Below, in pieces: positions 9,458 to 18,058 of a stretch of 64,000 nucleotides of DNA (position 1 is the first letter of the stretch; each line of letters begins with the position of its first letter). Location: NCBI GenBank assembly GCA_963971225.1, contig OZ020269.1, forward strand, positions 29,429,783 through 29,493,782. Reading direction: 5' to 3'. Source of the DNA: Melieria omissa (Eukaryota; Arthropoda; Insecta; Diptera; Ulidiidae). Under the pieces are notes generated by a model, which worked only from the letters and a program-made list of their open reading frames with translations, was not told the origin of the DNA and did not search any database. A program made the position numbers and the translations under genes.

Positions 9458-11173
9458 TTAAATATTTATGTAATCTCTTTCAAAATCTTGACGTCGTCTC
9501 TTTGCTGATCTTTTATATATGGGTTGTGAGATGTCTCTTCTAAGGTTCCAACAATAATCTGCCAACATTGAAACGTTCCATTTCCCTTGATAACGTTTTT
9601 CCATGTTAGAGATATCTTGATGGAATCGTTCTCCATGTTCATCGCTTAGTGCACCACAGTTATCCGGAAAAAAGTCCAAATGGGAGTGCAAAAAGTTAAT
9701 TTTGAGAGACATGTTGCATCCTAGCGCATGATAAGATGACAACATTTTTTCAACAAGTTCAACATAATTTTGACTTCTCTTGTTGCCCAAAAAGTTCATG
9801 GCTACGAGTCGAAAATCATTCCAAGCAGCTTTTTCCTTGTCTTGTAAAATATCATCAAAATGTTTATCTTTAAACATTTTGTGAATTTGGGGACCAACAA
9901 AAATACCTTCTTTTATTTTAGCTTCACTCAATCTGGCAAACTTTTGACGAAGATATTGAAACGCTGCTCCGGTTTTATCCATTGCCTTTACAAAGTTTTT
10001 CATAAGCCCCAATTTAATATGTAATGGTAATGGTGGAAGCAATATGTTTTTCGGGTCAACTAAAGGCTCATTTTGTACATTTTTCAGCCCTGGTTGAAGT
10101 AAACGACGTACAGGCCAGTGTCTTTTTGTAAAATGGTCTTCTCTAGCACGACTATTCCATTCGCAGATAAAACAACAAAATTTTGTGTAACCAGATTGCA
10201 ATCCAAGCAGAAGGGCAACAACTTTCAAGTCTCCGCAGATTTGCCACTTTTCTTCATTGTATCTGATATGTAACAGAAGCATTTTCATATTTTCATATGT
10301 TTCTTTCATATGGACTGCATAGCCGATTGGAATTGAGGGTAACATATTTCTATGGTGCAGTAAAACGGCCTTCAAACTAAATTTGGAACTGTCTATGAAT
10401 AATCTCCATTCGTTCTTGTTATACGCTATGTTGAGCGATTCCATCAAGCCACCAACATTTTTGCAAACAACTAGACTGTCAGCTGTTTCAAAATGTTGTG
10501 TTAATTGATTTTGGCGGGTACGAAAAGAAGTAATAGCAACATCATCATCCAAAAGATTCCACTGTTGCAGCCGTGACGCTAACAGTTCAGATTTGTTTTT
10601 TGGCAATTGTAAGTCCCTTACAAGATCGTTTAATTCTGCTTGTGTAATCTTGTGTGGCTGCTGCGCCGACATATTACATTCAAATACTACCTCGGGTGGA
10701 TTTAATGGCAAGTCGAAAGAATTTTCTTGCTCTGTGCCATCGTTACAACATGATTTAGGACGTTTTGGAACTGGAAATTTATCACTGTGAGGCAAAGGAC
10801 GAACAGCTGAAGGTATATTTGGATAAATAATTGCGCTTTTCTTTTTCTGCGATACTCCATTACCTTTTGAAATAGGCGTCGTCAAACAGAAATAGCAATC
10901 AGATACATGATTTTCTGGTTCTCGCCATTGCATTGGCACTGCAAAACGAAAACTCTTTCGTCCGCCGCTCATCCACTTTCTTAGACCCATTGCGCAAGTT
11001 TTGCACGAATAATGCGGTGCCCACTTTTTGTCTTGATGCAAGATTCTGTCACCAAAATAAAAAAAATACGCGTCTTGTATTAGTGGCGTTAGTGAACATT
11101 TTTGTTTCAAAAATATTACTTCGCCACATATATAGCAAAAATTATTTGCATTATTTACACAATTTCGCGACAT
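9458..11173 (-). CDS. Transposase-like protein of the outer element, intact, 571 residues
   Basis: The reading frame is uninterrupted and is the only gene of the outer transposon. The N-terminus has a paired-cysteine arrangement, CxxC at 13-16 and CxxC at 57-60, spaced like a ZAD or treble-clef zinc finger; a further CxxC lies at 93-96. The C-terminal half has strongly patterned blocks: WRLFIDSSK (D261), ICGDLKVVALLLGLQ (D315) followed by CCFIC (333-337), and DEHGERFHQD (E515). D261, D315 and E515 are my candidate RNase H-like D/D/E catalytic residues. The C-terminus is basic (KRSAKRRRQDFER). I recall related proteins as repetitive uncharacterised predictions in many animal genomes, which suits a transposase. 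Family name and catalytic assignment are inference. The start is the first Met; the next residues SRNC lead straight into the cysteine motif. Confidence 0.75.
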   Translation of the reverse strand: MSRNCVNNANNFCYICGEVIFLKQKCSLTPLIQDAYFFYFGDRILHQDKKWAPHYSCKTCAMGLRKWMSGGRKSFRFAVPMQWREPENHVSDCYFCLTTPISKGNGVSQKKKSAIIYPNIPSAVRPLPHSDKFPVPKRPKSCCNDGTEQENSFDLPLNPPEVVFECNMSAQQPHKITQAELNDLVRDLQLPKNKSELLASRLQQWNLLDDDVAITSFRTRQNQLTQHFETADSLVVCKNVGGLMESLNIAYNKNEWRLFIDSSKFSLKAVLLHHRNMLPSIPIGYAVHMKETYENMKMLLLHIRYNEEKWQICGDLKVVALLLGLQSGYTKFCCFICEWNSRAREDHFTKRHWPVRRLLQPGLKNVQNEPLVDPKNILLPPLPLHIKLGLMKNFVKAMDKTGAAFQYLRQKFARLSEAKIKEGIFVGPQIHKMFKDKHFDDILQDKEKAAWNDFRLVAMNFLGNKRSQNYVELVEKMLSSYHALGCNMSLKINFLHSHLDFFPDNCGALSDEHGERFHQDISNMEKRYQGKWNVSMLADYCWNLRRDISQPIYKRSAKRRRQDFERDYINI

Positions 11174-11429
11174 TTTATTTATTAAATAGCGACAAATAGG
11201 AAAAATGTGCTTGATATCAAAAGCAATCTGACGAATGAATAAAAATCTATAAAATCATCCAATGCATGAATGACACACAAATAGTTGCCTGCCTGCTAAA
11301 TATTTTTAGATGACTTCAGCTCATCCGAAAACGCCAGTAAAATATAAAATAAGGTATTTGAAGATGATGTTGTTTGATCGTTCCTATGGCAGCTATATAA
11401 TATAGTTGGCCGATCTTGTCCAAATTTTG
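11174..11429. other. 5' flank of the outer transposon gene
   Basis: Sequence between the start codon of the 571-residue gene and the right inverted repeat; it should hold that gene's promoter and leader. No TATA box was assigned with confidence. Confidence 0.4.
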
Positions 11430-11553
11430 TGAGAATATCTTTGAATCGCGTACTTTGTGAAGACTGAAACCCGATTAATTTATTTTCCCCTTTTCCTTGA
11501 AATTTCTTAACTCTTGTGTGCCCACCCACTTAAAACCTCATACTTGAACCCCC

Positions 11554-11573
11554 CATGGTCTGGGCAGACCATG
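11554..11573. repeat. Left subterminal palindrome of the piggyBac element
   Basis: A near-perfect 20-bp palindrome centred on GGTCTGGGCAGACC, about 45 bp inside the left tip. Related palindromes sit near the right tip. Subterminal repeats in piggyBac elements are known transposase-binding sites; that role here is inferred. Confidence 0.75.
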
Positions 11574-12670
11574 GTGCAAAAAAGAGGATATTCGAGGATT
11601 GTGCTGGTTAATATATTTTTTTATATTTTTGTTGATGAGTTTATATTTATCTTAGTATGTGTGAGTGTTTGTCTGCGTATGTTTGTGTGTGTAGGCCTGT
11701 CAAAAAAAGCTAGAAAGTGTCAAGTAGTAAAAACACCTAATTCAGTCGTTTAATTACCGTTTATTCCGATAAAAAATTGGAATATACATTTTTAAAAAAT
11801 TAAATAAAACAAATAAATAAAACATTTTTAAAAAATAAAATAAATTCGAAGGCAACAACGCAAAAATAAACCAACATTTCAAAAAACTTCAAATACTTTA
11901 CTCATGCATTTGCATCACGTTCTTCACCAATGCAACGATTGCACCGATAAAATGCAGTGCCATGACTCAAACACATTGAGTTTTTGCAATGGACACATAC
12001 AAATCTAGTTTTGGTGTGTCTTTTGTCCTTACATTGTTGACAATTTTGTTTACAAGTTGAAGAAGATGCCGAATCATTTGGAATAGTAGGTGTTGTTGGC
12101 TGTAATTAAAAAAATAATAATCACACAAAACTACAAATACAGCATTTTAAAATACTAACCTGCACGATTTTACCAAAAAAGGATTCGATTCCGTTTCTCG
12201 AAGTAAACTGCTTCATCACTTCTTTGTTGTTCATCCTGTCCTCAATTTGTGGTATGACAAGTGATTCACAAAGAACATTATAAAGTTTACGCCGCGCATC
12301 AGTATTTCTATTCGGTTCATTCTCATTACAGTAAATGAAAGTAGCCAATGCCATGATGTCCATCATATTGAAAAAGAAAGCCAACGGCCATCTACGAGTA
12401 CGTCTCTTGCAACTGTACTTTGCCAACATTTGATCCATCACATCAACTCCGCCTTTGCTTTTGTTGTAGAATAGAATTGGGTCTGGTTTAGCAGCTATAT
12501 TTGGTCTTCCATTTTCAAGCATTTGTTGTATATTTGAGTCGTAATGAACAGTGGACAAAAGAATAACTGATTTGTTCTTTTTTGGTACATTAAGATTAAG
12601 ATTGATTGGGGCTAGACATTGGCTGTCTATGGCACTGCGTTCATTTTGAACTATTGTGCCTTGCCCGAGT

Positions 12671-15600
12671 TCAGTACTGGAAGAGACTATTTCCTCCTAT
12701 TTTCTCAAAGAACATTTTAATTCTTGCGAGATCAATTTCAGACAGATGAGTAGTCTGTAATATTTCCTTGCCTAGTGCCTGCTTTCTTGCATGGACTAAG
12801 GCCGGGCATTCAGTTATCAGGTGTATGGAAGTCTCGTCATCCTCCATGCAAAATCTACATATTTCACTGTCTGTTAATTTCAGACGGGTCTTATGTTTGT
12901 TTAGCAGACAGTGTCCGCTGATTACTCCTGTCATGAGTTTTAGTTCCGGTCTGCTCAAGCGTAGGAGAAACTTTGCATTTCTGCTTGAGTATCGCGGGAA
13001 AAAGGCTTTGGTACATTCCATACCAATTGATTTTGACCATCTTGCATTTGCTTTGATCAAGTATTCTTGCTTAATACAACCTTTGTAATGAGATTTGCTG
13101 ACACCTAAGATCGGTTCGGGTCCAAATGGTCGCTTTCCAGCTCCCTCCCTTGCCAATCTGTCTGCATCCTCATTACCGTCATAGCCGCAATGTGCTGGAA
13201 TCCAGTGTACTATTACTCGATTTCCTGTTGATAGTTGTTGGGGAAGATTAGCTGTCTCCCATACCAACTTAGAGGTAAATGTCGACGCGTGCAAGGCTCT
13301 TATTGCGGCCTGGCTGTCTGACATTATGATAATCCTTTTCCGATGAGGGTGAAGGTTCAGAATTTCTCTGGCACACTGATTGATAGCACAGACTTCCGCT
13401 TGGAAGACGGTTGCCAAACTACCAAGGCTGACTGACATTTGGGTACTGGAACTATATATCCCAGATCCTGTGCCTTCTCCAGTCTTGGATCCATCAGTGT
13501 ACCAGATAATGTCATCACAGGTAAGACTGATTTTTGAATTGTCCCAGTCTATTCTGTTAGGAATATGTGTCTTATATTTCCTGTCAAAGATGTGTCGCGG
13601 AGGCATTGAGTCAAGAGGCAACCAAAAGCTTCCGTCTCGCCTCCGTTCTTTAACAATGGAGCGGTGACCGCTTGCATGTAGATCCTGTGGTATGAATCCA
13701 CTATGCATCAGTCTATGTATACTAATGACCGCATTCATTTGTACGGTTAGGTCCAACGGCAAAACTCCCAATAGTACATTGAGGGCAGCTGTTGGCGTCG
13801 TGCGAAGGCAGCCAGTGATGCAGGAGTTAATTACTCTTTGCAACCGTTCCAGTCTGTTCGCAGTCGTTTTCTCTGTGGTTTTTTTCCACCATACTATCGC
13901 CCCATAGGTGATAATGGGGAGGATGACTAGGGTGTAGATTTTTTGAAGCCATATCGGTTTCGTTCCCCAGTTTTTGCCACAGATTCGTTTACAAGTCCAG
14001 AGAGCGTTGCCCGCCTTCTGAATAGTACGATTCATGTGAGGTTTCCAGTTCAATTTACTGTCTAGAGTTACCCCAAGGTATTTGGCTTCTTTTACGAAGC
14101 CTACATCTTTGCCAAAAACCTTTATCGGTCTCAGGTCATATTTCCTTTTGAGTGTGAACGGTACGAAGATTGTCTTATCAGGGTTTACCGATAGATTCTG
14201 CTGGGCGCACCAGTTCTCTACAATTTTTATTGCACCCTGTAGTAGATCAGAGACGGTCTGCCCGTCTTTGCCTCTAACCGCAATAACCAGGTCATCAGCA
14301 TAGGCAATAACGTCATAGCCTCGATCCGAGAGGATGCGGATTAATCCGTTAATGACCATGGACCAGAGTAGAGGAGATAGTACGCCCCCCTGGGGACAGC
14401 CCCGGACCGTTCTGGCTAGGATCTTGATGCCATTTAAGTCGGACTGTATTAGTCTGCTTTTGAGCATCGTGGAGATCCACCTTATAAGTGCAGTCGGCAC
14501 TTGAAATACCTCTAAAGCAGATCCTATAGCTTCATAGGTGGTGTTGTTGAAAGCCCCCTCTATGTCTAGGAAACCTACTAAACAGATTTCTTTCTCGTCA
14601 AGGGATTTTTCGATTTTGCTGACCAGGGCAGATAGGGCTGTTTCCGTAGACCTGCCTTTTCGGTAAGCATGTTGGTGTGCACTTAGAGGATTTCGGATAA
14701 GGACTTCGTCTCTGAGGTATCTCTCTATTACCTTCTCCATACCCTTAAGTACACATGACATCAAGCTTATAGGCCTGAAGGACTTTGGATCCTTTTTGTT
14801 TGACTTTCCGGCTTTAGGAAGGTAGACAACATTCACTGTTCTCCACACCTCCGGAACGTAGCCAAGCGCCAAACTGCATGTGTATATTTTCGAAAGAATG
14901 GGCAACAGACTGTCTGGTCCTCTTTGTAACAGCGCCGGGAAGATTTTATCCTTTCCCGCCGCCTTGTACGGGGAGAACGTTCCTATCGCCCATTCTACAA
15001 TCGAACGTTTGCAGATGAGATTGGCCAATCTCCAATCATCCCTACTGGGGCAGTGTGACTGCCAGCCGCTATAGTTATTATGGTCGGGGTCGTCTATTAT
15101 TTCTGATCCCGGAAAATGGACTTTAGTGAGCAGGGCTAATGTATCCTGCGCACTATTTGTGAGTTCACCCTGTTCGTTAGACAAGGATCCAATCGGACAT
15201 GGTTTATCGGTTGACAGAATCTTTTGGAGCCTACAGCCTGAGTTCGCGTCGTTCACGTCCTCGCAGAAGCGTCTAAAAGATTCCCTCCTGGCTTTCTTAA
15301 TCTCTTTATTGTATTTGGTGAGAGCATCGGAGTAGGTTTGCCAGTCGTTATTCCGCTTGGCCCTATTGAATAATTTCCGTACTCCCTTCCTTAGCAAGCT
15401 AAGATGACTGCTCCACCAAGGTGTCTGTCTTTTAAAAGTTTTAGTTTTTAAGGGACAGTTTTCTTCATAGGCGTTCACTACGACTTCCTGGAGTTTCCTG
15501 GATGCCCTTTCCAGCCTATCTATTGTGTCAACTCTGTTTTCAAGTTGTGTAGTGATGTCGTGCCTTAACTGGTGACAATAGCTGTCCCAGTCGGTCTGCC

Positions 15601-16297
15601 TTTTTGGCCTAAAGGACACGGCAGTCAGTGACTTGTCACCTAACCTAAACCTTATATGTCTATGGTCAGAACATGAGGGCTCTTCGGATACTCGCCAGTT
15701 GCTGACAAGTGATTTCGATAGAGAAGTAGTTAGGGTAAGGTCTAGCACCTCTTCCCTAGTTCTAGTTATGAACGTCGGACTACCTCCGATATTGCATATA
15801 CTTAAGTCTAGTGAGAGTATATAATCGAATAATGACTCACCTCTAGCGTTGGTGTCCGTGCTTCCCCAGATAGTGTGATGGGCGTTCGCGTCACACCCTA
15901 GGACCAGCTCCAGACGATTGTCCCTAGCATAAGCAACAAGCTGTTCTGCTATCGTCGTGGGACATTCGGGTACATCTCCAGGGAAGTATGCTGACGCTAT
16001 GATCAATTCCCTGGAGTTGCAATTGATCTTGGCCGCGCACAGATCTGGCGTAACAAAATCTGTCAACGGGAAGAAAGAAATGCCATTAAACACAATACAC
16101 GTTCTAGGCCTATCAGTAGATTGACACCACAGTACATTACCTGACTGTGAGAGGCCCAGGATCTCATTGTTGGTGCTGGTCCACGGTTCCTGCACCAAAG
16201 CTATGCTAGGACCGTAGGTGTTGATAGTCCTAGCCAAGACAGCTGACGCTGCCTGTGCCCTATGGAGATTGATCTGGACAATCTCCATGTTATTCAT
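12671..16297 (-). CDS. LOA ORF2: endonuclease, reverse transcriptase and RNase H polyprotein
   Basis: It nicks target DNA and copies the element RNA in place (target-primed reverse transcription). The apurinic-type endonuclease is complete: QINLHRAQAAS, VQEPW, ASAYFPGD, GCDANAHHTIWGS and SCSDHRHIRF are all present. The RT core includes the SFRPISL and GCPQGGVLSPLLW blocks and the YADDLVIAV active site near residue 666. RNase H follows from about residue 930 with WYTDGSK, FQAEVCAI, IMSDSQAA and HWIPAHCGYDGNEDADRLA, so D, E, D, H and D are all kept. A CRFCMEDDETSIHLITEC zinc motif lies near the end. I chose the ATG at 16297 because it overlaps the ORF1 stop (ATGAATAA), which suits termination-reinitiation; the frame stays open to an upstream ATG at 16360, adding 21 residues for 1229 in total. 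Confidence 0.93.
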   Translation of the reverse strand: MNNMEIVQINLHRAQAASAVLARTINTYGPSIALVQEPWTSTNNEILGLSQSGNVLWCQSTDRPRTCIVFNGISFFPLTDFVTPDLCAAKINCNSRELIIASAYFPGDVPECPTTIAEQLVAYARDNRLELVLGCDANAHHTIWGSTDTNARGESLFDYILSLDLSICNIGGSPTFITRTREEVLDLTLTTSLSKSLVSNWRVSEEPSCSDHRHIRFRLGDKSLTAVSFRPKRQTDWDSYCHQLRHDITTQLENRVDTIDRLERASRKLQEVVVNAYEENCPLKTKTFKRQTPWWSSHLSLLRKGVRKLFNRAKRNNDWQTYSDALTKYNKEIKKARRESFRRFCEDVNDANSGCRLQKILSTDKPCPIGSLSNEQGELTNSAQDTLALLTKVHFPGSEIIDDPDHNNYSGWQSHCPSRDDWRLANLICKRSIVEWAIGTFSPYKAAGKDKIFPALLQRGPDSLLPILSKIYTCSLALGYVPEVWRTVNVVYLPKAGKSNKKDPKSFRPISLMSCVLKGMEKVIERYLRDEVLIRNPLSAHQHAYRKGRSTETALSALVSKIEKSLDEKEICLVGFLDIEGAFNNTTYEAIGSALEVFQVPTALIRWISTMLKSRLIQSDLNGIKILARTVRGCPQGGVLSPLLWSMVINGLIRILSDRGYDVIAYADDLVIAVRGKDGQTVSDLLQGAIKIVENWCAQQNLSVNPDKTIFVPFTLKRKYDLRPIKVFGKDVGFVKEAKYLGVTLDSKLNWKPHMNRTIQKAGNALWTCKRICGKNWGTKPIWLQKIYTLVILPIITYGAIVWWKKTTEKTTANRLERLQRVINSCITGCLRTTPTAALNVLLGVLPLDLTVQMNAVISIHRLMHSGFIPQDLHASGHRSIVKERRRDGSFWLPLDSMPPRHIFDRKYKTHIPNRIDWDNSKISLTCDDIIWYTDGSKTGEGTGSGIYSSSTQMSVSLGSLATVFQAEVCAINQCAREILNLHPHRKRIIIMSDSQAAIRALHASTFTSKLVWETANLPQQLSTGNRVIVHWIPAHCGYDGNEDADRLAREGAGKRPFGPEPILGVSKSHYKGCIKQEYLIKANARWSKSIGMECTKAFFPRYSSRNAKFLLRLSRPELKLMTGVISGHCLLNKHKTRLKLTDSEICRFCMEDDETSIHLITECPALVHARKQALGKEILQTTHLSEIDLARIKMFFEKIGGNSLFQY

Positions 16298-17615
16298 GGG
16301 GGCCTTTGGTATGAGTACCTGCTCGCTTGCCCCCTCTACCCCTTGTCTGCACCCGTTCATTGCTGCTCGGGGTTTTTGCAGACTTATCCAAAAGGCTTAG
16401 TTGCCTGGACGGATTATCCTTTCCAGACAATTGAGTCTTCCGGACGGGTTTAGTTGAGGCATTCTTTACAGGTCTCATTGTTGTCGGTGTTGGCGTTTTG
16501 TCGCCAGTTCGGGTTTCAGTCCTTTTCGCGGTCCGGTCTGTCCGTACCACTAGGGCTGCTTGTCGGCTTGTGGACGGTCTTTCGTCATCCACTCTAGTCT
16601 GGGGAGTCCTGTTTGTCGTCATCCCACCATCACTGGTCACTGATGGTTTTGTCCCTTGCTCACGCCGCACCCGGAACTGAATCCTTCCCAGCTCAAAGAA
16701 AGGGAGGTCGTTCAGCTCAGCGAGCAAGCGGGCCGACACATCATCAATGGCCAGCGTTAGCGCCGATCCCTGTGCCGTAACAGTTCCGTTCATTACTTTC
16801 CAGTTGCCCGTGGGTAATGAGCGGTTCTGCATTCGAAGCATTCGAAGTATTTCATCGGCCGGGAGGGAGCAACCAGGAAAGAAAGCCGAGGCAATGTTGG
16901 GTTTGGGAATATCAATTCCCTCTACCAGCTTCAGCTTTTTGTTTCCTGGTTGAATCTTTGGCATCACCTCCTTGAGCCAGTTCTTCGACGCCTCATCGGC
17001 ACAGTTCACGGTGATCCATCCCGGTTTGAAGGAGCAGCCTAGAAATCGGATTTGAGGACCATCAACGGGGAGCTTATGCAGTTCCTCCTTGATGGTCTTC
17101 TCGACATCCTTCTGCCCCTCCAGATCGAGATGGATGGTCGGATATTCTTCTGGAAGAATACCTACTTTGATTGCAGCAGCAGATTCGGCGTAGGATGGAT
17201 CTATCTTCATCCTTTTGGGAGCGGGTTGTGCCGCTTCCTTTTTGCTACTGCTGCCGTCCGTCTTTGCTTCTGTGTTGTCCTCTAGGACCACCTTCAGAGC
17301 AACCTCGTACGGCTTACCACCCGCCATCAGCTTCCGAAGTCTCTTCTTTTGAGAAGTCGTCAACCGCTTTCTCTTAAGTGAGACGGCTTCGGTAGCTTCT
17401 ACCAGCGATGGTAATCCGCCCGAAATGGCCCCTTCGGCTACCAAAGTGGACACCGTGGTCAGGCTTGATTGTGAACAATCACTGTCCATGTGACCTTGAG
17501 ACGGTTGGTCTCTCCAACCGCCCTTGGCCTGGTTTTCAGCGTCACGCTGAGTATTGACGTCGGTCTGTCCTTCGTCCTTTCCATCCGAGGCGAGTTTTAA
17601 GGTGCTCATCATCAT
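16290..17615 (-). CDS. LOA ORF1: nucleic-acid-binding protein with DUF4780-like domain
   Basis: ORF1 proteins of this group bind the element RNA and accompany it to the nucleus. This one has 441 residues: a low-complexity polar N-terminus, a basic patch (KRKRLTTSQKKRLRKL, about 80-96), then a folded region at about 145-320 (SAAAIKVGILPEEYP ... FELGRIQFRVRR) that I recognise as DUF4780-like. The tail is Ser/Thr/Lys/Arg-rich and disordered, and reaches the stop at 16290-16292. No CCHC zinc knuckles are visible, unlike Jockey or I-factor ORF1. It ends in GPHE-stop, its last bases overlapping the ORF2 start. Three Met codons open the frame (MMMST); the first is taken. Confidence 0.85.
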   Translation of the reverse strand: MMMSTLKLASDGKDEGQTDVNTQRDAENQAKGGWRDQPSQGHMDSDCSQSSLTTVSTLVAEGAISGGLPSLVEATEAVSLKRKRLTTSQKKRLRKLMAGGKPYEVALKVVLEDNTEAKTDGSSSKKEAAQPAPKRMKIDPSYAESAAAIKVGILPEEYPTIHLDLEGQKDVEKTIKEELHKLPVDGPQIRFLGCSFKPGWITVNCADEASKNWLKEVMPKIQPGNKKLKLVEGIDIPKPNIASAFFPGCSLPADEILRMLRMQNRSLPTGNWKVMNGTVTAQGSALTLAIDDVSARLLAELNDLPFFELGRIQFRVRREQGTKPSVTSDGGMTTNRTPQTRVDDERPSTSRQAALVVRTDRTAKRTETRTGDKTPTPTTMRPVKNASTKPVRKTQLSGKDNPSRQLSLLDKSAKTPSSNERVQTRGRGGKRAGTHTKGPHE

Positions 17616-18058
17616 CTGGTTCTTCGGCCACCTACTCCGACGAGGCGTTTCGGTGGCCTATGGCAATATAGGGGAAAGGGAAAGGTCAGCCATGACAGAG
17701 CCCCGTATCATGGTAAGTCCTTCATACTATCCGAGGCGGACCGGTATCGGATAGGTTCCGTTAGAATACAGCCGGATACCCCTGGCTGCAAACCATCCAA
17801 TGGGCACGGATCACATGACACCCTGGATTAGGGGGGGGGTAAGGATGTTGGTACGAGAGGATAATAGTAGGTGGGGGAAATGGAGGGGAAAGCGTGACTA
17901 GTTAGCCAGCCACCCGGGAGGAGACATGACCACACCCGGGTGGCTGTTTCCAGCGGCCACCACGAGGAGGTCTAGTCACATTCTGCCAGCCCTTAGCCAC
18001 CGTTTGCCGTCGGACATCCAACCGCTAGCGGTGGCCATAAGGTAGGCAGAAGACCGCC
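17616..18058 (-). promoter_or_regulatory. LOA 5' untranslated leader with presumed internal promoter
   Basis: About 440 bp between the 5' end of the element and the ORF1 start. Non-LTR elements of this kind carry an internal Pol II promoter in the leader, so promoter function here is inferred from position. It contains a G-rich run near 17830 and inverted CCACCCGGG/CCCGGGTGG segments near 17911-17944 that could form a hairpin. Confidence 0.45.

Larger units (their letters stand above)
12591..18058 (-). mobile_element. Full-length LOA-clade non-LTR retrotransposon
   Basis: A 5468-bp minus-strand element flanked by TACAT (12586-12590 and 18059-18063), the target-site duplication, inside the piggyBac transposase's second exon. 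It has a 5' leader of about 440 bp, two overlapping open ORFs, an 80-bp 3' UTR, and a short CTTAAT-type repeated tail rather than poly(A). ORF2 has the order endonuclease, reverse transcriptase, RNase H, then a Cys/His motif; that order, the INLHRAQAASA-type N-terminus and the DUF4780-like ORF1 point to LOA. Both ORFs are undamaged, so this copy is young and may be able to transpose. Confidence 0.9.

Noticed and set aside
9162..9458. Cys/Phe/Val-rich open frames on the minus strand
   Set aside because: Translations of the AACAAACG tandem repeat.
12768..16453. Many plus-strand open frames opposite the LOA ORFs
   Set aside because: Antisense shadows of ORF1 and ORF2; no independent motif.
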